DNA of 64,000 nt from Corynebacterium suranareeae (GTDB lineage Bacteria > Actinomycetota > Actinomycetes > Mycobacteriales > Mycobacteriaceae). Position 1 is the stretch's first letter. Each line of letters opens with the position of its first letter. The notes beneath the pieces were generated by a model. It ran no database searches, was not told the DNA's origin, and saw only the letters and a list, made by a program, of their open reading frames with translations. A program made the position numbers and the translations under genes. Below, piece after piece: positions 25,335-34,374 of this stretch. Where the stretch lies: contig NZ_AP017369.1 of NCBI RefSeq assembly GCF_002355155.1, positions 2,604,001-2,668,000 on the forward strand, read 5' to 3'.

Positions 25335-26591
25335 TTTGAGACAGGGGCTAGGAGAATTAGTTCCATGTCGAATCGCCGTATCTTCACTGAAGAGTTCAAA
25401 GCAGGGGCTGTACAACTCGTCGTATCATCCGGGCGCTCCATCAAAGATGTAGCCACCGAGTTAGGCATCCAAGAAGCAACATTGGGTGCGTGGGTAAGCC
25501 TGGAAAACTTAAACACCCCGATGCTGGTGTGGATGAACCAGGCCCTGTTGAGTGAGCGAAATACAAGGCTTTGCAGGCTGAGAATGCTGCGTTGAAACGA
25601 GAGAATGAGTTTCTGGGAAAAGCCAGAGCTTTCTTTGCAGCGAAGCACCTGTATAGGATTTCGATGCGTTCATCGAGCAAGATAAGGCCGTCTTTTCTAT
25701 CACATGAATGTGATAGGAAACTGGGCGTATCCGCAGTCGTCGTATTATTGCTGCCCAAAGCCTGCGGGTCTAACGCCAACTGCTAAAAGACACGTGTATT
25801 TCAGGGACGAGGTCGTCCAGGAGTTTAAAGACAGCAACCAGATGGCTGGTAGGGATCAGCAGACCATGGTGCTGTACCAGCGGGGTGTCAAAGTTTCTGT
25901 TGGGATCGTGGGATCAATTATGAACGAATGAGGAGTGCGTGCCAGATGGATGCGTGCCTGGAAGAACACCACGGGCAGTGACCCCGCAGCACGAACCGAG
26001 CACATCCACAATCATATGCTCGACAGCCACAGGAAACGAGACTTCACCGCCGACGTACCTGGGGCCAGGCTTGTCGATGACATCACCTGCCTAAAGACGG
26101 GTTCGGGGTGGCTGTACTTGGCTACCGTGATTGATTTGGCTACGCGAATGGTGGTGGGGTGGTCGATGGATTCCACTATGCCCACACCGTTGGTGATTAA
26201 CGCGCTAGGTATGGCAGGTGATCATGGGCATCTTCATCCTGAGGATGCAATTTTTCACTCGGATCAAGGATCGTAATACACTTCCGGAGAATTTCAGAAG
26301 TGATGTGCGGCAACAAGATCACCGAGTCGATGGGAGTGAGCGGGGTGTATTGGGATAATGCAGTAGCGGAGTATTTCTTCTCTTCTGAAAACCGAAATGT
26401 ATCACCATTGTGGCTGTAAGAATCACCTTTCGGCCAGGGCCACGGTGATGGAATATATCGCGGGTTGGTGCAACCGGCGCCGTCCTTATAGCAATAACCA
26501 GGGGCTGTTGCCCGCTGGTGCTTGACCGCATATCAGCAACAGTATGGGCTAGCAGCAGCGTAAGAGAAAAACTCAATCAAGCTGTCTCAAA
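25335..26591 (+). mobile_element. Decayed IS3-family insertion sequence
   Basis: The ends carry TTTGAGACAG at 25335-25344 and its complement CTGTCTCAAA at 26582-26591. Between them both transposase frames of an IS3-type element can be read only in pieces. Real borders may lie a few bases further out. The element forms the right part of the island. Confidence 0.75.
25365..26575 (+). pseudogene. IS3-family OrfA/OrfB transposase remnants
   Basis: OrfA begins MSNRRIFTEEFKAGAVQLVV with the HTH segment VATELGIQEATLGAWV, then changes frame near 25560 and continues as LQAENAALKRENEFLGKA, the leucine-zipper end. OrfB survives in fragments: about 25935-26275 gives LVDDITCLKTGSGWLYLATVIDLATRMVVGW (first Asp) and AIFHSDQGS (second Asp), followed by a stop. 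VYWDNAVAEYF (Glu region) and EYIAGWCNRRRPYSNN lie in other frames up to 26575. At least four frame changes or stops mean it is not functional. Confidence 0.85.
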
Positions 26592-26693
26592 AACTTGACG
26601 AGTGCAGTCTCCAACTAGGAGAACATATAGTGCAAATATTTGATATTAAAATAATAAGCATCGCATAGTTTTCTATCACTTTGACTAATCTTG

Positions 26694-26712
26694 CTTAACT
26701 TTTACTAAGCAA
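26694..26712 (+). repeat. Island right repeat (attR-like)
   Basis: CTTAACTTTTACTAAGCAA, identical to 20930-20948. With the preceding TTG it forms an imperfect palindrome (TTGCTTA...TAAGCAA). It touches the dctM terminator. Confidence 0.6.
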
Positions 26713-26764
26713 AAAACCGCCACAGCCCTGCTCTACCAAATAGAGAAAAGCTGTAACGGTTTTA
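26706..26764 (-). terminator. dctPQM terminator
   Basis: On the minus strand AAAACCGTTACAGC pairs with GCTGTGGCGGTTTT with mismatches, around a 20-base loop, and TTTTTT follows. It lies directly after dctM and its outer edge overlaps the island's right repeat. Confidence 0.65.
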
Positions 26765-26780
26765 AGGTTTAAGGAAACTT

Positions 26781-28094
26781 CTAACCTGCCATTAATCCCA
26801 TGGTTGTCGGGAGCCACACAGAAATCTGAGGAACAAACACAACGATGAACAAGGCGATAATAATGGCTGCAAGATACGGCCACAGGCGCCTGATCACCGT
26901 TTCGACGCGAAGTCCTGCTACCTGCGAACCAACAAACAAGACGTTGCCAACCGGTGGTGTAATAACACCCACGGAAAGGTTCATCACCACCATCGCACCG
27001 AAGTGGATAGGATCAACGCCTAGTTCAGTGACAACAGGTAGGAAGATAGGAACGAAGATCAAAATTGCTGGGGTCGGATCCATCACTGTGCCAATGAGTA
27101 GCAAGATGAACATCATGATCAGCAAAATGACGACCTTGGAATCAGAAACTGAAAGCAACGCTTCAGCAATCATCTGAGGAATCTTGGCAAATGCCATCAC
27201 CCAAGACAATGCAGCAGACACGGCAATCAGCAACATGACAATCGAGGTTGTGCGGGTAGCTTTCAGCAAAATCTCCGCCAAATCCCCCACTTTGATCGTG
27301 CGGTAGATAAAGCCCAAGACCAGGCAATATACCACCGCAATTGCTGCAGACTCGGTTGGGGTAAACCAGCCCAGCAAGATACCGCCCACCACAATGACAA
27401 TCATGAGCAAGGATGGGACTGCACGCCACAGCACCACGAGTGCTTGCTTGAAGGTTGGGTGTACCTGATCACGCTTGTAGTTTTCTTTACGTGCCAGCCA
27501 TGTGCCCACAATGACACAGGCCAAAATCCACAACAGTCCAGGTCCGACACCTGCCATGAATAATGCGGCAATGGAGGTTGAAGACACCAAGGAGTACACA
27601 ATGAAGGTATTCGATGGCGGAATCAGCATTCCTGCAGGGGCGGAAGCCACGTTCACTGCAGCGGAGTACGCGCGGGAGTAACCTTCCTCTTTCATCTTTG
27701 GTGTCATCACGGTACCGACAGCAGATGCTGCGGCCACTGCTGCACCTGAAACTGCACCGAAAAGACCATTAGCGGCGATGTTTGTGTTCGCCATGGAGGC
27801 AGGCATGCGGCCGACAAGCACCTTGGCGGCGTCGATAAGCCTTGTTGCAATACCACCGGAGTTCATCAGCGATCCGGCTAAGACGAAGAAAGGAATCGCT
27901 AAAAGCGTAAATGAGTTCGTACCGGTAAACATGCGCTGGGCAACGGCCTGCGCGGCGTTTTCCGGACCAAGAACAGCCATCGCTGCAATCAAAGATGGCA
28001 AACCAATGGCGATGGCAACGGGTACTGATGCGATGATAAGTACCACAATGCCGATGACAAGAATTAATGCTGCTACAGCTGCTGGTGACAACAT
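26781..28094 (-). CDS. dctM: TRAP transporter large membrane subunit (DctM)
   Basis: A 437-residue protein with about twelve membrane segments, the ion-coupled channel subunit of a tripartite ATP-independent periplasmic transporter. Family segments include GLFGAVSGAAVAAASAVGTVM, PSNTFIVYSLV, and PTPAILIFVPIFLPV, and the repeated Gly/Pro-rich loops are intact. It lies two bases after dctQ in a three-gene operon with dctP. TRAP systems import organic acids with sodium; the substrate here is unknown. Confidence 0.92.
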   Translation of the reverse strand: MLSPAAVAALILVIGIVVLIIASVPVAIAIGLPSLIAAMAVLGPENAAQAVAQRMFTGTNSFTLLAIPFFVLAGSLMNSGGIATRLIDAAKVLVGRMPASMANTNIAANGLFGAVSGAAVAAASAVGTVMTPKMKEEGYSRAYSAAVNVASAPAGMLIPPSNTFIVYSLVSSTSIAALFMAGVGPGLLWILACVIVGTWLARKENYKRDQVHPTFKQALVVLWRAVPSLLMIVIVVGGILLGWFTPTESAAIAVVYCLVLGFIYRTIKVGDLAEILLKATRTTSIVMLLIAVSAALSWVMAFAKIPQMIAEALLSVSDSKVVILLIMMFILLLIGTVMDPTPAILIFVPIFLPVVTELGVDPIHFGAMVVMNLSVGVITPPVGNVLFVGSQVAGLRVETVIRRLWPYLAAIIIALFIVVFVPQISVWLPTTMGLMAG

Positions 28095-28096
28095 AA

Positions 28097-28672
28097 TTAG
28101 TTCTTCCCTTCCGCTGAGCCTGCTACTGCAGCCGAAGGATCATGGCCTTCGAGCTCGTCTAAGTCACGGGGTTCTTCTGACTCATCAACTTCTGGATATG
28201 GATCTTCTTTTCCGCTAGCCACAGAGATCAGATCGATAATGGCAAAAAGCGCGATAAAGATTCCGGCAATCGGAATAACCACGTAGACCCAACCAATAGT
28301 TAATGGCAGTGCAGTTAGCTGCTGGTTCCATGCGATTGATGCAGCGAGATATCCGCCCCAAATCATGCCAAGCAGGGCAAATAGAACAACCAAGAGCTGC
28401 ACAATTACCTGCAACACACGCTGCGTTTTAAGCGGTAGCTTGCGGGCTAGGAAATCCACCGCAATGTGTCCGCGTTCGCCGAAGAGGAACGCACTACCAA
28501 TAAACGAAAGCCACACAAATAACAGTTTGGATAGTTCTTCAGACCACGTGGATGGGTTGTGTAAAACCTGGCGGCTAAACACCTGCCACACTGTCACGCA
28601 GACCAGCACCGCAAACAAAATAGTGCTAGCAAATCCCAATGCTTTGGTGATTCCTGATTTGAGTGTCATCAT
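28097..28672 (-). CDS. dctQ: TRAP transporter small membrane subunit (DctQ)
   Basis: A 191-residue protein with four membrane segments, the first ending in CVTVWQVFSRQVLHNPSTWSEELSKLLFVW, the DctQ signature region. The C-terminal 40 residues are acidic and cytoplasmic. Its ATG overlaps the dctP stop (ATGA), and dctM follows after two bases, so all three subunits should be made in step. It scaffolds the contact of DctM with the binding protein. Confidence 0.9.
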   Translation of the reverse strand: MMTLKSGITKALGFASTILFAVLVCVTVWQVFSRQVLHNPSTWSEELSKLLFVWLSFIGSAFLFGERGHIAVDFLARKLPLKTQRVLQVIVQLLVVLFALLGMIWGGYLAASIAWNQQLTALPLTIGWVYVVIPIAGIFIALFAIIDLISVASGKEDPYPEVDESEEPRDLDELEGHDPSAAVAGSAEGKN

Positions 28673-29715
28673 GATGCAGCACCTCCAGCGGTATCAAAAC
28701 TACGCACATCGTCATAAAGCTTGCGCTGGAAGTCTGTGGTTAGGAATTCATCTTTGATCGGAGCCAAAGCTTCGGCAAAGGCCTCCGCATCAACGTCGAT
28801 AAATTCCGCTCCTGCAGCTTTAGCCTTTTCAATCACTGCATCGGTTTCTGAATTCCACAAATCTGTGTGTTCAGTCATGGCAGCATCCCATTCTTTCAGG
28901 AACAGCTCACGATCTGGCTCGCTCATGGCTTCAAGCAAATCGTGGCGCATGATCATATAGTCCAAACCAACAAGGTGATTGGTGTTGCTGTTGTATGGTG
29001 CTACCTCAAAGTGGTTCTGGGTAACATAGCTGATTTCATTGTTTTCAGCACCATCCAAAACGCCAGACTGCATCGCGGTGTATACCTCACCGTAGGACAG
29101 CGGGGTTGCCGATCCACCCATCAGCTCAATCATGCGGATATGCATGGCAGATTCCTGCACACGGATTTTCTTTCCAGCCAAGTCAGCTGGGGTTTTCACT
29201 GGTGCATCTGTGGTGTAGAGGTTTCGTGTGCCTTGGGTAAAGCCACCGATAACCGAAATATTGTCTGATTCATTAAGACTCTGGAACAGCGGTTCCATCA
29301 GGTCTTGATCCCGAATCACCCTCATTTGATGCTCGATGCTGCCAAATGTGGTGGGCATATTAAGAACTTGGAAGTCCTTGTTCATGTTTTCCAGCTGTGT
29401 ACCGGACACAATCGCCATCTCGATTGCACCGGATTTCACAAACTGCAGGACTTCCTGTTGTGAACCCAATTGCTCGTTCGGGAAAACTTCAATCTTCCAT
29501 CGGCCATCGGTTGCTTCTTCAAAACGCTCCGACAGGTGGTCCAACGCAATAAAGCTTGGGTGGGATTCAGATTGGTTTAACGCCAATTTGATGTAGGTAG
29601 TTTTATCCTCGGCTCCGACGGTATCAAGGTCTAATCCGCCGAGGTCAGCGCATGACGCGAGAGTTAAACTCAAGGTCGCGATGATTCCGGCGGCAGCAGG
29701 TGCTCTTCTTCGCAT
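28669..29715 (-). CDS. dctP: TRAP transporter solute-binding lipoprotein (DctP)
   Basis: A 348-residue binding protein. ATG 29715 (MRRRAPAAAG) starts a signal peptide ending in the lipobox LASC, so it is anchored outside the membrane, as needed in a Gram-positive. The DctP domain includes FEEATDGRWKIEVFPNEQLGSQQEVLQF and TPADLAGKKIRVQESAMHIRMIELMGGSATPLSYGEVYTAMQSGVLDGAENN, whose Arg binds carboxylate ligands in the family. GGAGA lies seven bases upstream. An open 14-codon extension has no site. Confidence 0.92.
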   Translation of the reverse strand: MRRRAPAAAGIIATLSLTLASCADLGGLDLDTVGAEDKTTYIKLALNQSESHPSFIALDHLSERFEEATDGRWKIEVFPNEQLGSQQEVLQFVKSGAIEMAIVSGTQLENMNKDFQVLNMPTTFGSIEHQMRVIRDQDLMEPLFQSLNESDNISVIGGFTQGTRNLYTTDAPVKTPADLAGKKIRVQESAMHIRMIELMGGSATPLSYGEVYTAMQSGVLDGAENNEISYVTQNHFEVAPYNSNTNHLVGLDYMIMRHDLLEAMSEPDRELFLKEWDAAMTEHTDLWNSETDAVIEKAKAAGAEFIDVDAEAFAEALAPIKDEFLTTDFQRKLYDDVRSFDTAGGAAS

Positions 29716-29830
29716 GTGGTGTCTCCAGTTCACATCACGGTCAACGAAAGCAACCATGATTCATTTTTCACATGGCTCTACCCCGGAAAAGGGATCACCA
29801 TTGTGTGCAACCTTAACAGTGAGACCTACA

Positions 29831-29846
29831 AGTGACCTAGTGCACG
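29831..29846. promoter_or_regulatory. Possible GlxR-type site upstream of dctP
   Basis: AGTGACCTAGTGCACG matches 9 of 12 fixed bases of TGTGANNTANNTCACA, the GlxR consensus, about 116 bases upstream of dctP. Carbon-source control of TRAP genes by GlxR is plausible but unproven here. Confidence 0.3.
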
Positions 29847-29968
29847 TATTACCTTTAACCCCTCATTCAGGGGTATTAAACAAATCTTCCGCCTTGAAAA
29901 ACTTTCGCTTTTCGACGCTTCCCCCTACCGGACGCCCCAGTTCTTGCACCTGCAGAGCGGTTGTATGA

Positions 29969-30014
29969 AAAAAATGGTGTCCGGTGAGCGTGAACTCACC
30001 GGACACCATTTTTT
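29969..30014. terminator. lepA terminator, symmetrical
   Basis: A perfect 20-bp stem (29969-29988 with 29995-30014) with a six-base loop, flanked by A6 and T6, so it works in both directions between lepA and the dctP promoter. Confidence 0.95.
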
Positions 30015-30024
30015 AAGGTGTAGC

Positions 30025-31872
30025 TTATCCTTCGTCGGTAGATAGTGCTGCGACGAATGCTTCCTGAGGAACCTCAACGGATCCAATGTTCTTCATGCGC
30101 TTCTTACCGGCCTTCTGCTTCTCCAAAAGCTTGCGCTTTCGAGAAATATCGCCACCGTAGCACTTAGCCAAAACGTCCTTGCGCAACGCACGGATATTCT
30201 CACGTGCAATAACCTTGGAACCAATGGCAGCCTGCACCGGCACCTCAAACTGCTGACGTGGAATGAGTTCTTTCAGTTTCACCGTCATCTTATTGCCATA
30301 CCACTGCGCATTATCACGGTGGACAATCGCAGAGAATGCATCCACTGGTTCGCCCTGGAGCAAGATATCAACCTTGACCAGATCAGCTGTTTGCTCTCCA
30401 GCTTCCTCGTAGTTCAAGGAAGCGTATCCCTTGGTGCGAGACTTCAACATATCGAAGAAATCGAAGATGATCTCACCCAGTGGCATGGTGTATCGAAGTT
30501 CCACGCGGTCTTCAGACAGGTAGTCCATGCCACCCATTTGTCCACGCTTTGTCTGACACAGCTCCATTGTTGGTCCCACAAATTCACTAGGAACAATGAT
30601 GGTGACCTTCACAATTGGCTCATACACTTCGCTGAGCTTTCCGCCTGGCCAATCGGATGGGTTGTGTACGCGGTGTTCTTTGCCTGCTTCATCAACAACT
30701 CTGTAGTTCACCGAAGGTGCAGTAGAAATCAGATCAAGCCCGAACTCGCGCTCGAGACGGTCACGGGTAATTTCCATGTGCAACAGACCGAGGAACCCAC
30801 AGCGGAAACCAAAGCCCAAAGCGACCGACGTTTCGGGTTCGTACGTGAGGGAGGCGTCGTTAAGCTGGAGCTTTTCGAGCGCATCGCGCAAGTCGGGGAA
30901 ATCCGCTTGGGAAATTGGGAACAAGCCCGAATAAACCATCGGTGTTGGTTCCTGGTAGCCGCGAAGTGGGTCTTCAGCGCCATGGATTGCCCAGGTAACC
31001 GTGTCACCAACTTTGGACTGGCGAACATCCTTCACACCGGTGATGAGGTAGCCCACTTCACCGGGGCCAAGCCCTTCACACTTTTTAGGAGTCGGGCTAA
31101 CAATGCCGATTTCTAGCAACTCATGCGTGGCGCCAGTAGACATCATCTTGATCTTTTGGCGTGGTGTCAACTTGCCGTCCATCATGCGGATGTATGTGAC
31201 CACACCGCGGTAGGTGTCATAGACCGAATCGAAAATCATGGCGCGTGCTGGAGCATCATCTTCAAAATCGGAGGTTGGTGCTGGAATCAGCTCTACAACT
31301 TTATCCAATAGCTCCGGTACACCCATGCCGGTTTTACCAGATACTCGCAAGACATCTTCTGGTTCGCAGCCAACGATGTTTGCAATTTCTAATGCGTACT
31401 TTTCTGGGTCAGCCGCTGGCAAATCAATCTTGTTGAGCACAGGAATGATCTCCAGATCATTTTCCATAGCCAGGTACAAGTTAGCCAACGTCTGGGCTTC
31501 AATGCCCTGAGCTGCATCAACAAGCAGGATTGCGCCTTCACACGCTTCCAAAGCTCGGGAGACCTCATACGTGAAGTCAACGTGGCCCGGCGTATCAATC
31601 ATCTGCATAACGATTTGCTGGCCCTCAAACTCACCACTTCGAGGAATCCATGGCAGGCGAACGTTTTGGGCCTTAATAGTGATGCCACGTTCACGTTCGA
31701 TGTCCATGTTGTCCAGGTACTGATCACGCATATCGCGGGCATCCACAACATTAGATAGCTGCAGGATACGATCAGCGAGCGTAGATTTACCGTGGTCAAT
31801 GTGAGCAATGATGCAGAAGTTACGAATCCTGGATGGATCCGTAAATGTTTTTTCTGCAAATTTCTCTGCCAT
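30025..31872 (-). CDS. lepA: Elongation factor 4 (LepA)
   Basis: A 615-residue translational GTPase that back-translocates stalled ribosomes. The G motifs are [21 protein letters not shown] and NKIDLP; the rest shows EF-G-like domains and the LepA-specific C-terminus ([25 protein letters not shown]). I start at ATG 31872 ([10 protein letters not shown]), matching the known start in the species; an in-frame TTG at 31893 has no site upstream. The gene is set apart from the downstream dct operon by a strong symmetric terminator. Confidence 0.95.
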   Translation of the reverse strand: MAEKFAEKTFTDPSRIRNFCIIAHIDHGKSTLADRILQLSNVVDARDMRDQYLDNMDIERERGITIKAQNVRLPWIPRSGEFEGQQIVMQMIDTPGHVDFTYEVSRALEACEGAILLVDAAQGIEAQTLANLYLAMENDLEIIPVLNKIDLPAADPEKYALEIANIVGCEPEDVLRVSGKTGMGVPELLDKVVELIPAPTSDFEDDAPARAMIFDSVYDTYRGVVTYIRMMDGKLTPRQKIKMMSTGATHELLEIGIVSPTPKKCEGLGPGEVGYLITGVKDVRQSKVGDTVTWAIHGAEDPLRGYQEPTPMVYSGLFPISQADFPDLRDALEKLQLNDASLTYEPETSVALGFGFRCGFLGLLHMEITRDRLEREFGLDLISTAPSVNYRVVDEAGKEHRVHNPSDWPGGKLSEVYEPIVKVTIIVPSEFVGPTMELCQTKRGQMGGMDYLSEDRVELRYTMPLGEIIFDFFDMLKSRTKGYASLNYEEAGEQTADLVKVDILLQGEPVDAFSAIVHRDNAQWYGNKMTVKLKELIPRQQFEVPVQAAIGSKVIARENIRALRKDVLAKCYGGDISRKRKLLEKQKAGKKRMKNIGSVEVPQEAFVAALSTDEG

Positions 31873-32127
31873 ATGCGTCAGGGGTCCCTTCAATTAAATA
31901 ACGGTGTCCTACTCTACCTGAGCAAACCAAAACAATTAAACAGCCCTAAACCGCCGGGCAATCAGGAATTTCTCCTTGATTCTCTAACCCCCTAAACTAC
32001 CCCCTTTTGATGTAACGCATGACTCAATCTTGCGATATTAGCTAATGAAACAGAAAATGAAATCAGCATTATTTGCTGGGTCTTTTCTTTTAACAAGATC
32101 CACGGCCGATACAAAAGGTGAGAACAC

Positions 32128-32739
32128 ATGAGCTCTACGCTCGCACGGAAGGCTTCAGGCGACAGTTCCGATAGAAATAAGCCTGGTTTGTTTAAACGTG
32201 CGCTTCGATTTCTCACCCACCCGCCACGCAAACAAGTAGATAACAGTCTTGCTGATCTCCGCGAAGGGTTAGGTCTTGGCATCGGGGATTCTGCCACTAG
32301 CTCCAACCCCGGCAGCGACCAAGCGGCACTGCATGAAACAACGGAAATCTCTGTTGTTCCAACAGAATCAATGGCGCGCTTAATTTTCTACGCCCCCGAT
32401 ATGGATGGCCAGGCAGATCCCGGTGAAGTTGTATGGATTTGGGCTCCAGCGGATGGCCCTTCGCTACCACCTCGTGAACGCGCCATCGTTGTTGTAGGTA
32501 GAAACCGAAACGCCATCCTCGGACTACTAATTTCCTGCAACCCCGAACACCGGTCCCATGAGGATTGGATCGATATTGGATCTGGAGGTTGGGATCCACG
32601 AGGGCGTCAAAGTTGGGTCCGCCTGGATCGAGTACTCGAAGTGTCTGAACTTGGCATCAGACGACAAGGAACTGTCATCCCGCAGGGCCGATTTGAGCGC
32701 ATTGCCAACCGCCTTCGAAACGACTTTGACTGGGCCTAA
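32128..32739 (+). CDS. PemK/MazF-like toxin-fold protein, no antitoxin nearby
   Basis: A 203-residue protein. Residues about 95-200 resemble PemK/MazF: GEVVWIWAPADGPSLPPRERAIVVVGRN, LGLLISCNP, WDPRGRQSWVRLDRVLEV and a terminal FERIANRLRNDFDW. MazF proteins are RNA endonucleases. Here a 90-residue N-terminal extension rich in Ser and basic residues is present and no antitoxin gene adjoins, so a simple toxin pair is unlikely. AAGGTGAG lies ahead of the ATG. It is divergent from lepA. Confidence 0.65.
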   Translation: MSSTLARKASGDSSDRNKPGLFKRALRFLTHPPRKQVDNSLADLREGLGLGIGDSATSSNPGSDQAALHETTEISVVPTESMARLIFYAPDMDGQADPGEVVWIWAPADGPSLPPRERAIVVVGRNRNAILGLLISCNPEHRSHEDWIDIGSGGWDPRGRQSWVRLDRVLEVSELGIRRQGTVIPQGRFERIANRLRNDFDWA

Positions 32740-32937
32740 ACCACATTTGGAATTAGGCACCACAACTGATATTCTTGAACGCTGTTGTCCATCTTTAATG
32801 TGAGCAGTTAAGTGACATGCGGACAGGACCTTGGGTTCGTTGCACTTTCTGCCAAGTAAGTTTTTCTAACTGCGGGAGAAGCACTTATTGGTGGGTTTGT
32901 ACACAACTTTAACTAGAAAGTTCAAGAGGTATTTGCG

Positions 32938-33201
32938 ATGGCAAACATCAAGTCTCAGATCAAGCGTAACAAGACCAACGAGAAGGCTCGTCTGCGTAAC
33001 CAGGCAATCCGCTCCGCAGTCCGCACCGAGATCCGCAAGTTCAATGCAGCTATCGAAGCTGGCGACAAGGATGCAGCTCAGGCTCAGCTCCGCGTAGCTT
33101 CCCGCGCACTGGACAAGGCAGTAACCAAGGGTGTCTACCACATCAACAACGCTGCTAACAAGAAGTCCAACATGGCTGGCGCATTCAACAAGCTCGGCTA
33201 A
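32938..33201 (+). CDS. rpsT: 30S ribosomal protein S20
   Basis: An 87-residue basic helical protein ([20 protein letters not shown]...), the standard length of bacterial S20, which binds 16S rRNA early in small-subunit assembly. Codon use is the strongly biased pattern of ribosomal genes. GAGGT lies seven bases before the ATG. It is a single-gene unit with a 198-base upstream region and its own symmetric terminator. Confidence 0.98.
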   Translation: MANIKSQIKRNKTNEKARLRNQAIRSAVRTEIRKFNAAIEAGDKDAAQAQLRVASRALDKAVTKGVYHINNAANKKSNMAGAFNKLG

Positions 33202-33215
33202 TTTTTTGGTCTTTT

Positions 33216-33262
33216 AAAGCTAGGGGCCTTACCAATCACTGATGGGTAAGGCCCCTAGCTTT
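33216..33262. terminator. rpsT terminator, symmetrical
   Basis: A perfect 18-bp stem AAAGCTAGGGGCCTTACC with its complement, an 11-base loop and TTTTG. It serves rpsT and the convergent efflux gene. Confidence 0.95.
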
Positions 33263-33265
33263 TGC

Positions 33266-33937
33266 TTAACCCAACAAACCGGTCAGTCCTTCATAAATTA
33301 AGGTTATTCCGACAACGAGGAAAACCACGCCGGCGAGAAGATCAAACCACGGCCCGGCGCGCAGCATTGTTTTACGCACTCGTTCTGTAGAAACAATGAC
33401 GCAGACAACCGAAAACGTGACAAAGGTTTGTACCAAGATGGCAGCAATGATCCCCACTGCTAACAAAGGCGAGGGGTGTGCTGGCATCAGTGGTGCCAAA
33501 ATAGCAGCGAAATACATCACTACCTTTGGGTTCGATAAATTGGTGGCCAACCCTTGCCTGTAGACCTGCTTGCGGGTTCCAAGTGCTTCAACAGCATCCG
33601 GGATAGGTCGGGCGTGTGCGTTGAAGCGGAACTGGTGGGCGTCGAAAAGCTCTTTTATGGCTGCGCGAAGCAGCTTGAAGCCCATGAAGCTTAGGTATGT
33701 GCCGCCGACTAGCTGGATGATGCTAAGAATCGACGGATAGGTGGTTAGAAGCGCTGCCGCGCCGACGACAGTCAGCGTTACCCACACCGTTAAGCCAGTG
33801 ACGATCCCTGCAACACCTGCAATGGCGTGTGCTCTAGATCGTGTAGCTAAACGAAGAAGGAAAAAGGTATCCGGCCCCGGCGATAAACTACCTACTAAAT
33901 TAAGCAGTACGAGGGTTGAAAAAGCGGTCCACTCCAC
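33266..33937 (-). CDS. RhtB/LysE-family amino-acid exporter
   Basis: A 223-residue membrane protein with six hydrophobic segments. The family signatures GSLSPGPDTFFLLRLATRSR near the N-terminus and NLSNPKVVMYFAAILAP in the middle are clear. RhtB proteins export amino acids such as threonine or homoserine lactone; the substrate is not predictable. The ankyrin gene lies four bases upstream on the same strand, so the two are an operon. Confidence 0.85.
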   Translation of the reverse strand: MEWTAFSTLVLLNLVGSLSPGPDTFFLLRLATRSRAHAIAGVAGIVTGLTVWVTLTVVGAAALLTTYPSILSIIQLVGGTYLSFMGFKLLRAAIKELFDAHQFRFNAHARPIPDAVEALGTRKQVYRQGLATNLSNPKVVMYFAAILAPLMPAHPSPLLAVGIIAAILVQTFVTFSVVCVIVSTERVRKTMLRAGPWFDLLAGVVFLVVGITLIYEGLTGLLG

Positions 33938-33941
33938 TGGC

Positions 33942-34343
33942 CTATGACTCGAAGCGTTCTACAAGGTCCTCGCGGCCAAACATCTTGGCGGTATCAATGG
34001 CGCTTGGGGTTCCAGCTTTCGGATCAGCTCCAGCTGCAAGCAATGCCTCGATAACGGCGTCTTCCTTTTTGAAAATCGCACCAGCCAGTGGGGTCTGATT
34101 GCGGTTGTTCACGCGGTTTACATCAGCACCACGATCAATCAAAGCCTGAACAACCTCAACGTGTCCGGCATATGCAGCAAGCATCAATAAAGTGTTGCCG
34201 TCTTGATTGGAAAGATTAACGTCAACACCGTTGTCGACATACGCACCTAAGGTGGCAGCGGAGTTTGCACCCCCTTCACGTGCTAGTCCAAAGATCTTAG
34301 TTACCAATTCTTGAACATCATCAGGCAGTTGTGGATCAGTCAT
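33942..34343 (-). CDS. Ankyrin-repeat protein
   Basis: A 133-residue soluble protein with about three ankyrin repeats: DGNTLLMLAAYAGHVEVVQALIDRGADVNRV, NQTPLAGAIFKKEDAVIEALLAAGADPKAG and a last partial unit SAIDTAKMFGREDLVERFE. Ankyrin repeats bind partner proteins; no catalytic domain is present. It is translated just ahead of the exporter, four bases apart, which suggests a functional link, but none is known to me. Confidence 0.85.
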   Translation of the reverse strand: MTDPQLPDDVQELVTKIFGLAREGGANSAATLGAYVDNGVDVNLSNQDGNTLLMLAAYAGHVEVVQALIDRGADVNRVNNRNQTPLAGAIFKKEDAVIEALLAAGADPKAGTPSAIDTAKMFGREDLVERFES

Positions 34344-34374
34344 GCTGGCTTATCTTACTCCCCGCGCGAAAACG

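Larger units (their letters stand above)
20930..26712. mobile_element. Putative genomic island bounded by a 19-bp direct repeat
   Basis: CTTAACTTTTACTAAGCAA occurs at 20930-20948 and again at 26694-26712 with no other copy seen. Between them lie an altered dehydrogenase gene, two microproteins, pncC-like, adh, and an IS3 remnant, plus 1 kb of decayed sequence. Outside lie ordinary chromosomal genes (CAP protein, dctM). The repeat has the form of an attachment-site duplication. No integrase remains, so it would be immobile now. Borders are from the repeat alone. Confidence 0.6.

Noticed and set aside
30319..31116. 265-codon frame antisense to lepA
   Set aside because: Antisense shadow of a well conserved gene.
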